DNA of 64,000 nt from Flavobacterium muglaense (lineage in GTDB: Bacteria; Bacteroidota; Bacteroidia; Flavobacteriales; Flavobacteriaceae): the NCBI RefSeq assembly GCF_014305155.1, contig NZ_JACRUK010000014.1, forward strand, positions 1-64,000, written 5' to 3'. Below, one piece after another: positions 63,959-64,000 of this stretch. The notes below the pieces were generated by a model. The model worked only from the letters and a program-made list of their open reading frames with translations. It was not told the origin of the DNA and searched no databases. Positions within the stretch are counted from its first letter, which is position 1. Every line of letters starts with the position of its first letter. The position numbers and the translations under genes were made by a program.

Positions 63959-64000
63959 GTTTTGTGTTTTGAATAAGTGATCAGTTTAATTTGTTTCTAG

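Overview
The window looks like chromosome of a Flavobacterium-type Bacteroidota. The DNA is AT-rich, a SusC/SusD pair and TPR-LuxR regulators are present, the -7 elements fit TAnnTTTG, and the mobile genes are of BfmA/BtgA, RteC and ISAon1 type. I saw no rRNA and no CRISPR array.

Layout. (1) 1-2680 is core chromosome: an NlpC/P60 peptidase, a thiolase, and a tRNA-Ser/tRNA-Pro/tRNA-Arg cluster. (2) 2625-24617 is a 21.9-kb integrative mobilizable element in the 3' end of tRNA-Arg(UCU). It is bounded by a 52-bp direct repeat, and a 20-bp arm-type site is repeated just inside both ends. It carries a replication and mobilization half (HTH protein, helicase, primase-like protein, iteron-like cluster, oriT-like hairpins, BfmA/BtgA-type protein, relaxase-like protein, ParA). 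The other half is a defence-type cargo: a frameshifted hsdR, a small protein, a DUF262/DUF1524 nuclease, hsdM, an hsdS fused to a SocA/DUF4065-like domain, a repeat-rich two-helix membrane protein, and a Fic protein. The tyrosine integrase lies at the right end. (3) 24738-26229 is an ISAon1-type insertion sequence with perfect 44-bp ends, followed by a region of gene relics.

(4) 27104-55888 is the most interesting part. A co-directional cluster (27104-45570) reads hglS-like, ALDH7, susC, susD, GH63, GH42, a hydroxylysine-kinase/phospholyase fusion, D-2-hydroxyglutarate dehydrogenase, amino-acid permease. It is followed by a TPR-LuxR regulator, a Leloir galactose operon with a sugar symporter, and a GntR regulator. 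I infer a pathway for the collagen-specific conjugate glucosyl-alpha-1,2-galactosyl-beta-O-hydroxylysine. SusCD would import it. Periplasmic GH63 (the YgjK family, linked to Glc-alpha-1,2-Gal) and GH42 would strip the sugars. The symporter and the permease would import galactose and hydroxylysine. GalM/K/T/E would process galactose. The fusion protein, ALDH7, HglS and the dehydrogenase would take hydroxylysine to 2-oxoglutarate. Only the 2-aminoadipate aminotransferase step is missing from the cluster.

(5) 55889-64000 is mobile debris. A decayed duplicate of a hipA start region and several small relics precede the regulatory/excision module of a CTnDOT-type conjugative transposon (rteC, HTH protein, DUF4099/DUF3945 protein, topB). 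An intact hipA-like gene closes the window.
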